In this document: piece after piece, positions 1-6,113 of the stretch
Layout of the letters: every line of letters begins with the position of its first letter
How positions within the stretch are numbered: position 1 is the stretch's first letter
Assembly (NCBI GenBank): GCA_021300055.1
Contig: JAJTHU010000343.1
Span: forward strand, 1 to 9,939
DNA length: 9,939 nucleotides
Direction of reading: 5' to 3'
From: Nitrosomonadaceae bacterium
GTDB taxonomy: Bacteria; Pseudomonadota; Gammaproteobacteria; Burkholderiales; Usitatibacteraceae
Position numbers and translations under genes: made by a program
Notes under the pieces: model-generated
The model's input: only the letters and a program-made list of their open reading frames with translations
Told to the model about the DNA's origin: nothing
The model's database searches: none

Positions 1-1
1 G

Positions 2-523
2 CTTGAGTACTGTCGCCGCTCGGCCAATCCGAATAGTCGGCTGATGCTGCATCTTTATGGTGTCAGCAACGCGGACCAACTACGCATGAGTGACCAAATT
101 TGTACCGCTCTGCAACTCATCAACCACTGGCAGGACATCGCAATCGATTGGCGCAAGAACGACGTCGGTCGCGTCTACCTCCCTGCTGAAGACCTCGCCC
201 ACTTTGGTCTCTCGACGGGTGATATCGCGCACTCAAGAGTCTCGGCAAAATGGACTAGCATGATGGCTTTCCAAACCGCTCGGGCAAGACAGATGATGAT
301 GCGCGGCGCGCCGCTTTCGCACCAAATGGCAGGTCGGTTTGGCGCGGAGCTTCGGCTCATTGTTGTTGGCGGGTTGGCTATCCTCGATAAAATTGACCGC
401 GTTGCTGGAGACATCTTCAATCATCGACCCGTCGTCAGTCGTTGGGACTGGTTGCGGCTCGCTCCTGGCGCGCTGCTCGGCCTGCAGCCACACATCACAA
501 CAACACCCCGCGATGACCCCTGA
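2..523 (+). CDS. hpnC: Squalene synthase HpnC (hydroxysqualene-forming), 5'-truncated by window edge
   Basis: This is the C-terminal 173 residues of a trans-isoprenyl diphosphate synthase of the squalene/phytoene synthase family; the reading frame is open to the left edge, so the start lies outside. In the three-enzyme bacterial squalene pathway HpnC converts presqualene diphosphate to hydroxysqualene. The visible part begins with the family segment EYCRRSANPNSRLMLHLYG and carries the second aspartate-rich motif, QDIAIDW followed by GRVYLP, which binds the Mg-diphosphate. The first Asp-rich motif would lie upstream. I assign HpnC rather than HpnD because of the HWQDIAIDW form of the motif (HpnD has RDVGED) and because a second, distinct family member follows at once, the usual hpnC-hpnD order. 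The stop overlaps the hpnD start by 11 bases, suggesting translational coupling. The motif carries a few extra residues (RKNDV) before GRVYLP compared with HpnC proteins as I recall them. Family assignment is secure; the subfamily rests on motif and order. Confidence 0.9.
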   Translation, partial: LEYCRRSANPNSRLMLHLYGVSNADQLRMSDQICTALQLINHWQDIAIDWRKNDVGRVYLPAEDLAHFGLSTGDIAHSRVSAKWTSMMAFQTARARQMMMRGAPLSHQMAGRFGAELRLIVVGGLAILDKIDRVAGDIFNHRPVVSRWDWLRLAPGALLGLQPHITTTPRDDP

Positions 524-1346
524 CGAGTATTGCCAACAGAAGGCCGCCGCAAGCGGCTCGAGCTTCTACTACAGCTTTCGTTTTTTGCCCGACGATCGCA
601 GGCGTGCCATTACTGCCCTGTACGCGTTTTGTCGTGAAGTCGATGACGTTGTGGACGAGGTCAGCGACGCCAACGTTGCACGCGCCAAATTGGGGTGGTG
701 GCGCAGCGAAGTGGCCAACCTGTTCGATGGGCACCCTAGCCATCCGGTCACACGCGCACTAGTGCCAGCGGTCGAAAAGTTTGGGATCGACCATGTCAGG
801 CTTTGCGAAATCATCGACGGCATGGAGATGGATCTCGTCAAGAAGCGCTATCGAGACTGGTCTGAGCTGCATTTGTATTGCCACCGCGCAGCGGGTGTGG
901 TTGGGCAACTCTCAGTCGGCATCTTCGGATACTCGAACCCTCGCACCCTTGAATACGCCGAAAAGCTTGGGCTGGCATTTCAACTGACGAATATCATCCG
1001 AGACGTAGGTGAAGACGCGAGGCGCGATCGCGTGTACCTTCCAGAGGCCGAGCTTGCCGAGCATGGGTTGAGTGCGCAAGATGTACTCCTCTTGAAGTAC
1101 TCGCCGAAGTTTGTGTCGCTTATGGAAGCACAGACGGCACGAGCGCAACGCTTGTATGACGAGGCGTTCGCGAGCCTCGCCGCGGAAGATCGCCGCGCGC
1201 AACGTCCGGGGCTCATCATGGCAGCGATCTACCGCACATTGCTGCACGAAATCGCCCGAGATCGGTTCCAGGTGTTGAATCAGCGGACATCGCTAACACC
1301 GATCCGCAAGCTTTGGTTGGCTTGGATCACTTGGGTCCGTAACTAA
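513..1346 (+). CDS. hpnD: Presqualene diphosphate synthase HpnD
   Basis: Predicted 277-residue enzyme that condenses two farnesyl diphosphates into presqualene diphosphate, the first committed step to squalene and hopanoids. Both Mg-binding aspartate motifs are present: DDVVDE at residues 44-49 and RDVGED at 163-168, followed by DRVYLP. The N-terminus (SSFYYSFRFLP, about 16-26, and ALYAFCREVDD, about 35-45) is typical of the squalene/phytoene synthase fold. The frame is open back to 339, but the ATG at 513 gives the usual family length of about 280 residues and puts the conserved N-terminus near the start; the longer form would add residues read from inside hpnC. There is no clear Shine-Dalgarno, consistent with coupling to hpnC, whose stop lies 11 bases inside this gene. 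The gene ends directly against hpnE. It resembles HpnC around GRVYLP, as expected of the known paralogue pair. A phytoene synthase is the alternative, but the hpnC/hpnE context argues against it. Confidence 0.93.
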   Translation: MTPDEYCQQKAAASGSSFYYSFRFLPDDRRRAITALYAFCREVDDVVDEVSDANVARAKLGWWRSEVANLFDGHPSHPVTRALVPAVEKFGIDHVRLCEIIDGMEMDLVKKRYRDWSELHLYCHRAAGVVGQLSVGIFGYSNPRTLEYAEKLGLAFQLTNIIRDVGEDARRDRVYLPEAELAEHGLSAQDVLLLKYSPKFVSLMEAQTARAQRLYDEAFASLAAEDRRAQRPGLIMAAIYRTLLHEIARDRFQVLNQRTSLTPIRKLWLAWITWVRN

Positions 1347-2723
1347 ATGACCAACCGCGACGAAGCAACGCGCACTGTCGCGATTATCGGCGGCGGTTAT
1401 GCCGGCTGCGCGGCCGCAGTTCGCGTCGCCGAACTGGGGGGACAGCCTTGGTTGTTTGAGGCGGCGCGCGTCCTCGGTGGGCGCGCACGTCGAATCGATT
1501 ACCAAGGGCAGGTGTTGGATAATGGCCAACACATTCTGTCGGGCGCTTACACCGAACTGCTGCGCCTCATGGATGTCGTGGGTGTTGGTACGCGCGGTTA
1601 CGTACGTGTGCCGTTAACACTCGCCATTCGCCCGAACTTTCGTATGCGCGCGCCCCTCCTGCCTGCCCCGCTGCACATGGCCTTGGCGCTGATGGGCGCC
1701 CAGGGCCTCAGTTGGCGAGAGCGTTGGGCGGCTGTGCGCATGATGCGCACGCTGCAGGCTGGCGCGTTCAGCGTGGACGTGGCAGCGACGGTCGCGCAAT
1801 TGCTTACGCAGCACCGCCAACCCGCGGCACTTATTGACTATCTCTGGCGCCCGCTCACCATATCTGCGCTGAATACCCCCATTGAGACGGCCTCGGCACA
1901 AGTCTTTGTGAATGTGCTGCGCGACGCTCTAGGTGGGGCGCGGGAGGCGAGCGACTTGCTCATACCCTCGGTTGACTTGTCCAGTCTCCTTCCCGATGCG
2001 GCCGCACATTGGATCGGCAGCCGGGGTGGACAGGTTCACCTCGGGCAACGCATCAATGGTGTTACGCGCGACGACGGTTCGGGTGCATTGCTGGTGGAGA
2101 CGGATGTGGGCACCCGTGCGTTCGATGCCGTCATCATCGCAGTCGGCCCGCATCAGCGGGCTGCCGTCCCGATCAACGGTCAATCAGCCGCCGCGACAGA
2201 TGCCTACGAGCCGATCACCACAATCTACTTTGCGTTTCCATCGGCTGTGCGTTTGGCTGATGCCATGTTTGGACAGACCACCGGACATGCTCAGTGGTTC
2301 TTTGATCGAGCCGCTTGGGCAGGACACCCCCCCAATGACGAAGATCTGCGCATCGTGTCGGCTGTGATCTCGGCCTCCGGCGCGCACGAGTCCTTTAGTC
2401 AAGAAAAGTTGGCGCAGGCAGTGGAAGACGAATTGCGCTCCCACGTGCCTGATCTGCCGCCACCAAAATGGGCGAAGGTAATTAAGGAGAAATTTGCCAC
2501 CTTCGCCTGCACGCCCTCGGCGCTTCGCCCGCAGATGGCGACACACGTAGAAGGCGTGTTCTTGGCCGGCGACGATGTGCTGCCGCCTGATCCGAAGGAC
2601 ACTTGGCGGGGCAGATACCCGGGCACGCTTGAAAGTGCCGTCCGGAGCGGGGTCGCAGCCGCCAACGCTGCGATGCATGACACCAAAGCCTCAAGCCCGA
2701 TTCAATCTGGAACTGCAACATGA
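1347..2723 (+). CDS. hpnE: Hydroxysqualene dehydroxylase HpnE (FAD-dependent)
   Basis: Predicted 458-residue flavoprotein of the amine oxidase/phytoene desaturase superfamily. In the HpnCDE route it reductively removes the hydroxyl of hydroxysqualene to give squalene. The N-terminus has the Rossmann dinucleotide motif VAIIGGGYAGCAAA (GGGYAG at residues 15-20), an acidic residue after the second strand (LFEAA), and then GGRARRI with LDNGQHILSGAY, which is characteristic of HpnE. The C-terminus has the FAD-closing motif VFLAGDD (404-410) and YPGTLESAVRSG (424-435). Length matches the family (roughly 420-460). The ATG follows the hpnD stop without a gap (TAAATG), and the stop overlaps the next start as ATGA, so all four genes are probably co-transcribed and translationally coupled. 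Nothing is missing or frameshifted. The position directly after hpnC and hpnD makes a carotenoid desaturase unlikely. Confidence 0.93.
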   Translation: MTNRDEATRTVAIIGGGYAGCAAAVRVAELGGQPWLFEAARVLGGRARRIDYQGQVLDNGQHILSGAYTELLRLMDVVGVGTRGYVRVPLTLAIRPNFRMRAPLLPAPLHMALALMGAQGLSWRERWAAVRMMRTLQAGAFSVDVAATVAQLLTQHRQPAALIDYLWRPLTISALNTPIETASAQVFVNVLRDALGGAREASDLLIPSVDLSSLLPDAAAHWIGSRGGQVHLGQRINGVTRDDGSGALLVETDVGTRAFDAVIIAVGPHQRAAVPINGQSAAATDAYEPITTIYFAFPSAVRLADAMFGQTTGHAQWFFDRAAWAGHPPNDEDLRIVSAVISASGAHESFSQEKLAQAVEDELRSHVPDLPPPKWAKVIKEKFATFACTPSALRPQMATHVEGVFLAGDDVLPPDPKDTWRGRYPGTLESAVRSGVAAANAAMHDTKASSPIQSGTAT

Positions 2724-3505
2724 CATTCCCCGCCGCCGAGTCCTTAGTCCCCTCTGTGCCCGCCCTTGACGTCACGGCGAAGCCCCTCGACCAACAGGTT
2801 GTGCTCGTCACTGGCGCCACCGGATCGCTGGGTCGTGAGTCGGCGCTGGCCTGCGCGCGCGCAGGTGCAACAGTGATTTTGCACGGCCGTCGGCAATCTT
2901 TGCTCGATGCGCTTTACGACGAAATTGTGACCGCGGGGTTGCCGGAACCAGCGCAACTCAGACTCGATCTTTCTGAGGCGCGCGAGGCTCAATTCAAAGA
3001 GGTCGCCGAGACCATCCACGCGTCGTTCAAGCGACTAGACGCCATCGTTCATGCAGCGAATCACTGCAAGCAGCTCATGCCAATGACGCTTCAAGATACT
3101 GCGATGTGGGAGCCCTACCTACGCGTCAACACCATCGCCCCCATCGGCATTACGCGCGCCTGCTGGCCAATGCTAAAGCGCACCCCAAGAGCGCGGGTGA
3201 TCTGGGTTTCGGAATCCCACGCTACCCTCCCCAAGGCGTACTGGGGCGCGTACTCGACAAGCAAGGCGGCCCTCCATCATGCGGTGGCAACTTGGCAAGA
3301 CGAACTGACGCCGCAGGACAAGATTTTATTGGGCGTCTACATACCGGGCCCATTCGCGGGCAACTCCCGCGCGGTCACACACCCGGGGGAGTTGGCCAGT
3401 TCGCTACCCTCGGCCGCGGACGCGGCGAGCGACGTACTGCGGCTTTTGCTGATCGAGGAAACCGCGGCGCAAGCCCTCATTTATCGGCGGTCACACAGCG
3501 CTTAA
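2720..3505 (+). CDS. Short-chain dehydrogenase/reductase, YciK-like, last gene of the squalene operon
   Basis: Predicted 261-residue classical SDR. Visible elements are the cofactor motif TGATGSLG at 31-38, where the usual central Gly of TGxxxGxG is Ser36; GRR at 56-58 after the second strand, which points to NADP(H); HAAN at 111-114 in place of NNAG; structural Asn137 in RVNTIAP; and the active site, Ser164/Ser166 with Tyr178 and Lys182 (AYSTSK). From WVSES to the catalytic Tyr the spacing matches E. coli YciK as I remember it, so it belongs nearer YciK-type oxidoreductases than HpnA, the extended SDR of other hopanoid clusters. About 24 residues precede the Rossmann fold. The substrate is unknown. 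The four-base ATGA overlap with hpnE implies co-translation and a possible role in isoprenoid or lipid metabolism, but this is inference from position only. Confidence 0.85.
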   Translation: MTFPAAESLVPSVPALDVTAKPLDQQVVLVTGATGSLGRESALACARAGATVILHGRRQSLLDALYDEIVTAGLPEPAQLRLDLSEAREAQFKEVAETIHASFKRLDAIVHAANHCKQLMPMTLQDTAMWEPYLRVNTIAPIGITRACWPMLKRTPRARVIWVSESHATLPKAYWGAYSTSKAALHHAVATWQDELTPQDKILLGVYIPGPFAGNSRAVTHPGELASSLPSAADAASDVLRLLLIEETAAQALIYRRSHSA

Positions 3506-3536
3506 GTAGAGCGGGTGACACAATTCGCCCCGATAC

Positions 3537-3785
3537 TTGAAAGAAGCTCAGCATGTGCATGAATTTCTTCAAGAATTCGGTAAACTAGGATCGACCACTA
3601 CAAGGCGGGAAGCAACGCGCGAGCTATCCGAAAATGCGCGTCGGTTACTTGCCGACCCGATTCGACTGCAGAGACAAGCGGCGATCGCCCTGAGCGCATC
3701 CACATCAATGATGTTAGGCCCTGATACCCTTTTCCGATATTCGGTAAGTGCAACGGTCGCCACGACCACGCGGGGCGAGGACTAA
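3537..3785 (+). CDS. Doubtful small ORF, hypothetical protein of up to 82 residues
   Basis: An open frame begins at a TTG at 3537 (or a GTG at 3555, giving 76 residues) and stops four bases before the ATG of the cyclase gene. No in-frame ATG occurs until the MM of SASTSMM near the end. The predicted product is hydrophilic and could be helical in its first half (EFLQEFGKLG, RELSENARRLLADP), with no signal peptide, membrane segment or family motif that I recognise. In favour: it fills the gap and ends next to the following gene. Against: a weak start, no clear Shine-Dalgarno, and several codons rare in the neighbouring genes (AGG, AGA, TTA, CTA, ACA). It may simply be an open frame across a promoter region. 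Confidence 0.2.
   Translation: MKEAQHVHEFLQEFGKLGSTTTRREATRELSENARRLLADPIRLQRQAAIALSASTSMMLGPDTLFRYSVSATVATTTRGED
3777..3780 (+). promoter_or_regulatory. Ribosome binding site of the cyclase-PEGA gene
   Basis: GAGG, within GCGAGGA, ends nine bases before the ATG at 3790. It supports that ATG over the in-frame upstream extension that reaches 3748. Confidence 0.6.
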
Positions 3786-3789
3786 TCGC

Positions 3790-5169
3790 ATGGATCAGAG
3801 CAATCGCACCTTCATCGGTAGCGTGGTCTTCGTCGACATCGTTGGCTACTCGAAGAAATCTGTCTCGGAGCAGATCCTGATGAAGGATCGCTTCACAGCG
3901 CTGCTTTCTGAATCGCTCAAGGATGTGCCTGGCGATCAGCGGATCGTCCTCGATACTGGCGATGGCGCGGCGTTGAGCTTCATCGGCGACCCTGAAGACG
4001 CGCTCTTTGTGGGCATGAATCTTCGCGATATGCTACGTCGCGCGTCTCCCGACACACCTGAGCCCGACGACGAATCCACTTCAAGCAGTACTGATTTGTT
4101 CCTGCGTATCGGCATTAATCTGGGCCCGATCAAACTTGTCCGCGACATCAACGGCCAGCCAAATATCGTCGGCGACGGCATCAATGTCGCGCAGCGAATC
4201 ATGAGCTTTGCGCGGCCCGGACAAGTGGTCGTGTCGCGATCCTTCTACGATGTTGTCTCGGTGATTTCGGACGAGTACGCACAGCTATTCAAGTACGAGG
4301 GCTCGCGAACCGACAAGCACGTCCGCGAGCACGAGATCTACATCGTTGGTGATTCAGCCGCGGCATTCGATATGGCGCGCTCGGGAATGGCCGACCGCGC
4401 CGCCGCAACCAATCCGCGCAACAAAAAGCCCGATGGGGTTGCGACTGTTGAAAGCAAGCCTCCGCGCGTCAAGCCGCCGCGTTCAGACAAGCCAGCCGAT
4501 CAGGATGCGAGCGGCACGCCTTCCCTCCAAGCGCTTCTGCAAGACCGCAAGAAACTGTCCATCGCCGGTGGTGCACTCGCGGTCGTCGTGCTTGTTCTCG
4601 CCGTGCTCGTTGCCACCAAGAAATCTGATCCGCCGAAAGCAACCGATGTGGCAAGCGCCTCGCCAGCTAACGCAGCGGCCACGCCCAGCGTCGCTAGCCC
4701 GCCTAAAGGCGAGCCCGGCAAGGACGATGCAAAGGTAGATGCAAAGGATGCGGCGCCGACTCCTGGTGGCGATGGAGCGAAACCCGCCTCTCCTAACCTA
4801 AGCACCGCGGCACTACCCGCAAGCGCAACGAACCCTACAACTGCGCAAAAATCTGACGCTGCAAAGCCCGAAGACCGCAAGATTGCCAAGCCAGACGCGC
4901 CGAAGGCTGATGCGGGCAAAACGGAAGCCATCAAAGATGCGCCGAAGCCGGCGCCAGTGGTTCAGGGTACGGTTAACTTTGCCGTCCAGCCTTGGGGAGA
5001 GGTTTTCGTCAATGGGCGTTCCATCGGTGTTTCGCCGCCGTTGAAGCAACATCGTTTGGCGCCCGGGAAATACAAGATTGAAGTGCGCAATTCAACCTTC
5101 ACGCCGCTCGTTACCACGGTGGATGTGAAGGCCAAGGAAGACGTAAACATTCGGCACCAGTTCAAATAG
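3790..5169 (+). CDS. Membrane-anchored class III nucleotide cyclase-like protein with C-terminal PEGA domain
   Basis: Predicted 459 residues. Residues about 8-185 form a class III adenylate/guanylate cyclase homology domain: VFVDIVGYS with first metal Asp16, DTGDGAALSF with second metal Asp58, and GDGINVAQR with base-contacting Asp129, transition-state Asn132 and Arg136. The Lys that usually selects adenine (K-x-x-G-D) is replaced by Leu54, so activity and substrate are uncertain. After a basic linker, one membrane helix spans about 256-278 (LSIAGGALAVVVLVLAVLV), followed by a low-complexity Ala/Pro/Lys/Asp linker of about 115 residues and a PEGA domain at about 393-459 (PWGEVFVNGRSIGVSPP, LAPGKYKIEVRN). 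A cytoplasmic cyclase puts the PEGA domain in the periplasm, and the linker is long enough to reach the cell wall or outer membrane. The ATG at 3790 has a Shine-Dalgarno and starts just before the domain. A lipoprotein gene and a kinase gene follow on the same strand. Domain calls are firm; enzymatic activity is not. Confidence 0.85.
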   Translation: MDQSNRTFIGSVVFVDIVGYSKKSVSEQILMKDRFTALLSESLKDVPGDQRIVLDTGDGAALSFIGDPEDALFVGMNLRDMLRRASPDTPEPDDESTSSSTDLFLRIGINLGPIKLVRDINGQPNIVGDGINVAQRIMSFARPGQVVVSRSFYDVVSVISDEYAQLFKYEGSRTDKHVREHEIYIVGDSAAAFDMARSGMADRAAATNPRNKKPDGVATVESKPPRVKPPRSDKPADQDASGTPSLQALLQDRKKLSIAGGALAVVVLVLAVLVATKKSDPPKATDVASASPANAAATPSVASPPKGEPGKDDAKVDAKDAAPTPGGDGAKPASPNLSTAALPASATNPTTAQKSDAAKPEDRKIAKPDAPKADAGKTEAIKDAPKPAPVVQGTVNFAVQPWGEVFVNGRSIGVSPPLKQHRLAPGKYKIEVRNSTFTPLVTTVDVKAKEDVNIRHQFK

Positions 5170-5206
5170 TTAATGAACCACCCGGAGGCAGCGACGTTGC
5201 GCTGGT

Positions 5207-5214
5207 GGAGGAAA
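5207..5214 (+). promoter_or_regulatory. Strong ribosome binding site that sets the lipoprotein start
   Basis: GGAGGAAA lies six bases before the ATG at 5221, close to a perfect Shine-Dalgarno. The alternative in-frame ATG at 5173 has none and would put 50 residues before the lipobox Cys, so 5221 is preferred. Confidence 0.75.
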
Positions 5215-5220
5215 GCGATC

Positions 5221-6069
5221 ATGTTCAACCAATATCGTTGGAAAGATGAGTCCACGTCAGGCGCCGAAGCGCGTCGCGTGTCACTTGTAGCGACGCTGTG
5301 CTTGGCCATTCTTTTGGGCGGCTGCGCCGTCGCGCCGACGACCACCGGTCCTTCTCCCGATGAACTGGCCCGCCAGCAGCGCTTAGAAAGAGCGAACAGC
5401 AATCTTGGCCAAGGTCTCAAGCAGTACGAGTTGGGCAGCTACGATGACGCGATGAAGAGCTTCTTGCTTGCCCTTGATTCCGGACTGCTCGCGGTGCCAC
5501 AGCAAACGAATGCGCGAAAGCATATGGCGTTCATCCATTGCGTTTCGAGCCGGGAATCCAATTGCAAAGAAGAATTCGAGAAGGCTTTCGCGGTGGACTC
5601 GCGCTTTGATCTCACCCCTGCCGAAGCGGGTCACCCAATCTGGGGCCCCGTTTTCCGAACCGTGAAGGCTGAAATTGATGGCCGTCGTTTTGGCCGCACT
5701 CCCGCGCCGCCGGCCCCGAAAGTGCTGAGCGCTGCGGAGCGCATGATGAACGAAGCGGCCGTTGCTTACGACAAGGCAGATTACAACGGTGCCATCAGGA
5801 TTTACGGCGACGCGCTCAAGGAAACCATGCCACTGGACGAGCAAATCAAGGCACACAAGTTCATCGCGTTTTCTTACTGCCTAACCGCGAGGCAAGTGCT
5901 GTGCCGCCAAGAGTTCGAGCGCCTACTGCAGAAGAAGTCAGATTTTGATCTCGCCCCTGCTGAAGCTGGGCACCCATCATGGGGACCATCTTTCCGCCAG
6001 GCAAAGGCGCGTCAACGTCCCGCTGGTTCGCCCGCAGTCCCAGCAGCGTCGCCTCCTGCGAAGAGGTAA
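5221..6069 (+). CDS. Duplicated TPR-like lipoprotein resembling T6SS-associated TssQ family
   Basis: Predicted 282 residues. An N-region ending in ARR, a hydrophobic stretch (VSLVATLCLAIL) and the lipobox LGGC give a signal peptidase II site with lipidated Cys35. No Asp follows the Cys, so sorting to the outer membrane is likely. The mature part holds two tandem copies of one unit, at about 58-149 and 172-262. Each starts with a TPR-like helix pair (QYELGSYDDAMKSF; AYDKADYNGAIRIY), continues through HMAFIHC or KFIAFSYC and a Cys-x7-Cys pair (C107/C115; C220/C228), and ends with DL-[TA]-PAEAGHP-x-WGP-x-FR. A Pro-rich linker separates them and a Pro/Ala tail ends the protein. I recall similar sequences, usually with one unit, annotated as TssQ-family T6SS-associated lipoproteins, but this is memory and not a search. 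It probably acts as a protein-binding scaffold in the envelope. It follows the cyclase gene by 51 bases and precedes the kinase gene by 44. Confidence 0.8.
   Translation: MFNQYRWKDESTSGAEARRVSLVATLCLAILLGGCAVAPTTTGPSPDELARQQRLERANSNLGQGLKQYELGSYDDAMKSFLLALDSGLLAVPQQTNARKHMAFIHCVSSRESNCKEEFEKAFAVDSRFDLTPAEAGHPIWGPVFRTVKAEIDGRRFGRTPAPPAPKVLSAAERMMNEAAVAYDKADYNGAIRIYGDALKETMPLDEQIKAHKFIAFSYCLTARQVLCRQEFERLLQKKSDFDLAPAEAGHPSWGPSFRQAKARQRPAGSPAVPAASPPAKR
5392..5667 (+). repeat. Protein-level repeat unit A of the TPR-like lipoprotein
   Basis: Codes for residues about 58-149. It shares with unit B the order TPR-like helix pair, aromatic segment, Cys-x7-Cys, and the block PAEAGHP-x-WGP-x-F. The two differ clearly at DNA level, so the duplication is old. 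Confidence 0.8.
5734..6006 (+). repeat. Protein-level repeat unit B of the TPR-like lipoprotein
   Basis: Codes for residues about 172-262 and aligns with unit A with a single one-residue gap. The cysteines C220 and C228 match C107 and C115 of unit A. Confidence 0.8.
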
Positions 6070-6113
6070 CTGACTTTGATCGCTGCATCACATCGACTCG
6101 GGCACTATTGAAC

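Larger units (their letters stand above)
3506..3789 (+). other. 284-base intergenic stretch, probable promoter region of the signalling genes
   Basis: This stretch separates the squalene operon from the cyclase gene and is the only long gap ahead of the second gene group, so a promoter probably lies here, but no convincing -35/-10 pair is visible. The best candidate is TTAGGC (3714-3719) with GATATT (3736-3741), matching consensus at 3 and 4 positions of 6. An inverted repeat CCGA-TAT-TCGG sits at 3734-3744, and the nine-base word ATTCGGTAA occurs at 3575-3583 and again at 3739-3747; both are short enough to be chance. No terminator hairpin is evident after the dehydrogenase gene, so read-through from the upstream operon is possible. 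A doubtful small ORF within it is listed separately. Confidence 0.35.

Noticed and set aside
44..46. ATG at 44 as the start of hpnC
   Set aside because: The codons before it encode family sequence (EYCRRSANP), so the gene is cut by the left edge.
339..512. Upstream extension of the hpnD frame
   Set aside because: It would be read from inside hpnC in another frame and adds residues not found in the family; the ATG at 513 fits length and N-terminus.
2184..2678. Open frame of 164 codons on the minus strand inside hpnE
   Set aside because: Antisense shadow; the plus strand has clear flavoprotein motifs over the same bases.
3553..3588. Possible 11-residue leader peptide starting ATGTGCATG
   Set aside because: It is too short and has no attenuator-type hairpins or repeated amino acid codons linked to a downstream pathway.
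5173..5220. Upstream ATG for the lipoprotein, four bases after the cyclase stop
   Set aside because: It lacks a ribosome binding site and would make the region before the lipobox Cys 50 residues long; the ATG at 5221 has a near-perfect site.
5383..5856. Open frame of 157 codons on the minus strand inside the lipoprotein gene
   Set aside because: Antisense to the duplicated units, with low-quality composition and no family features.
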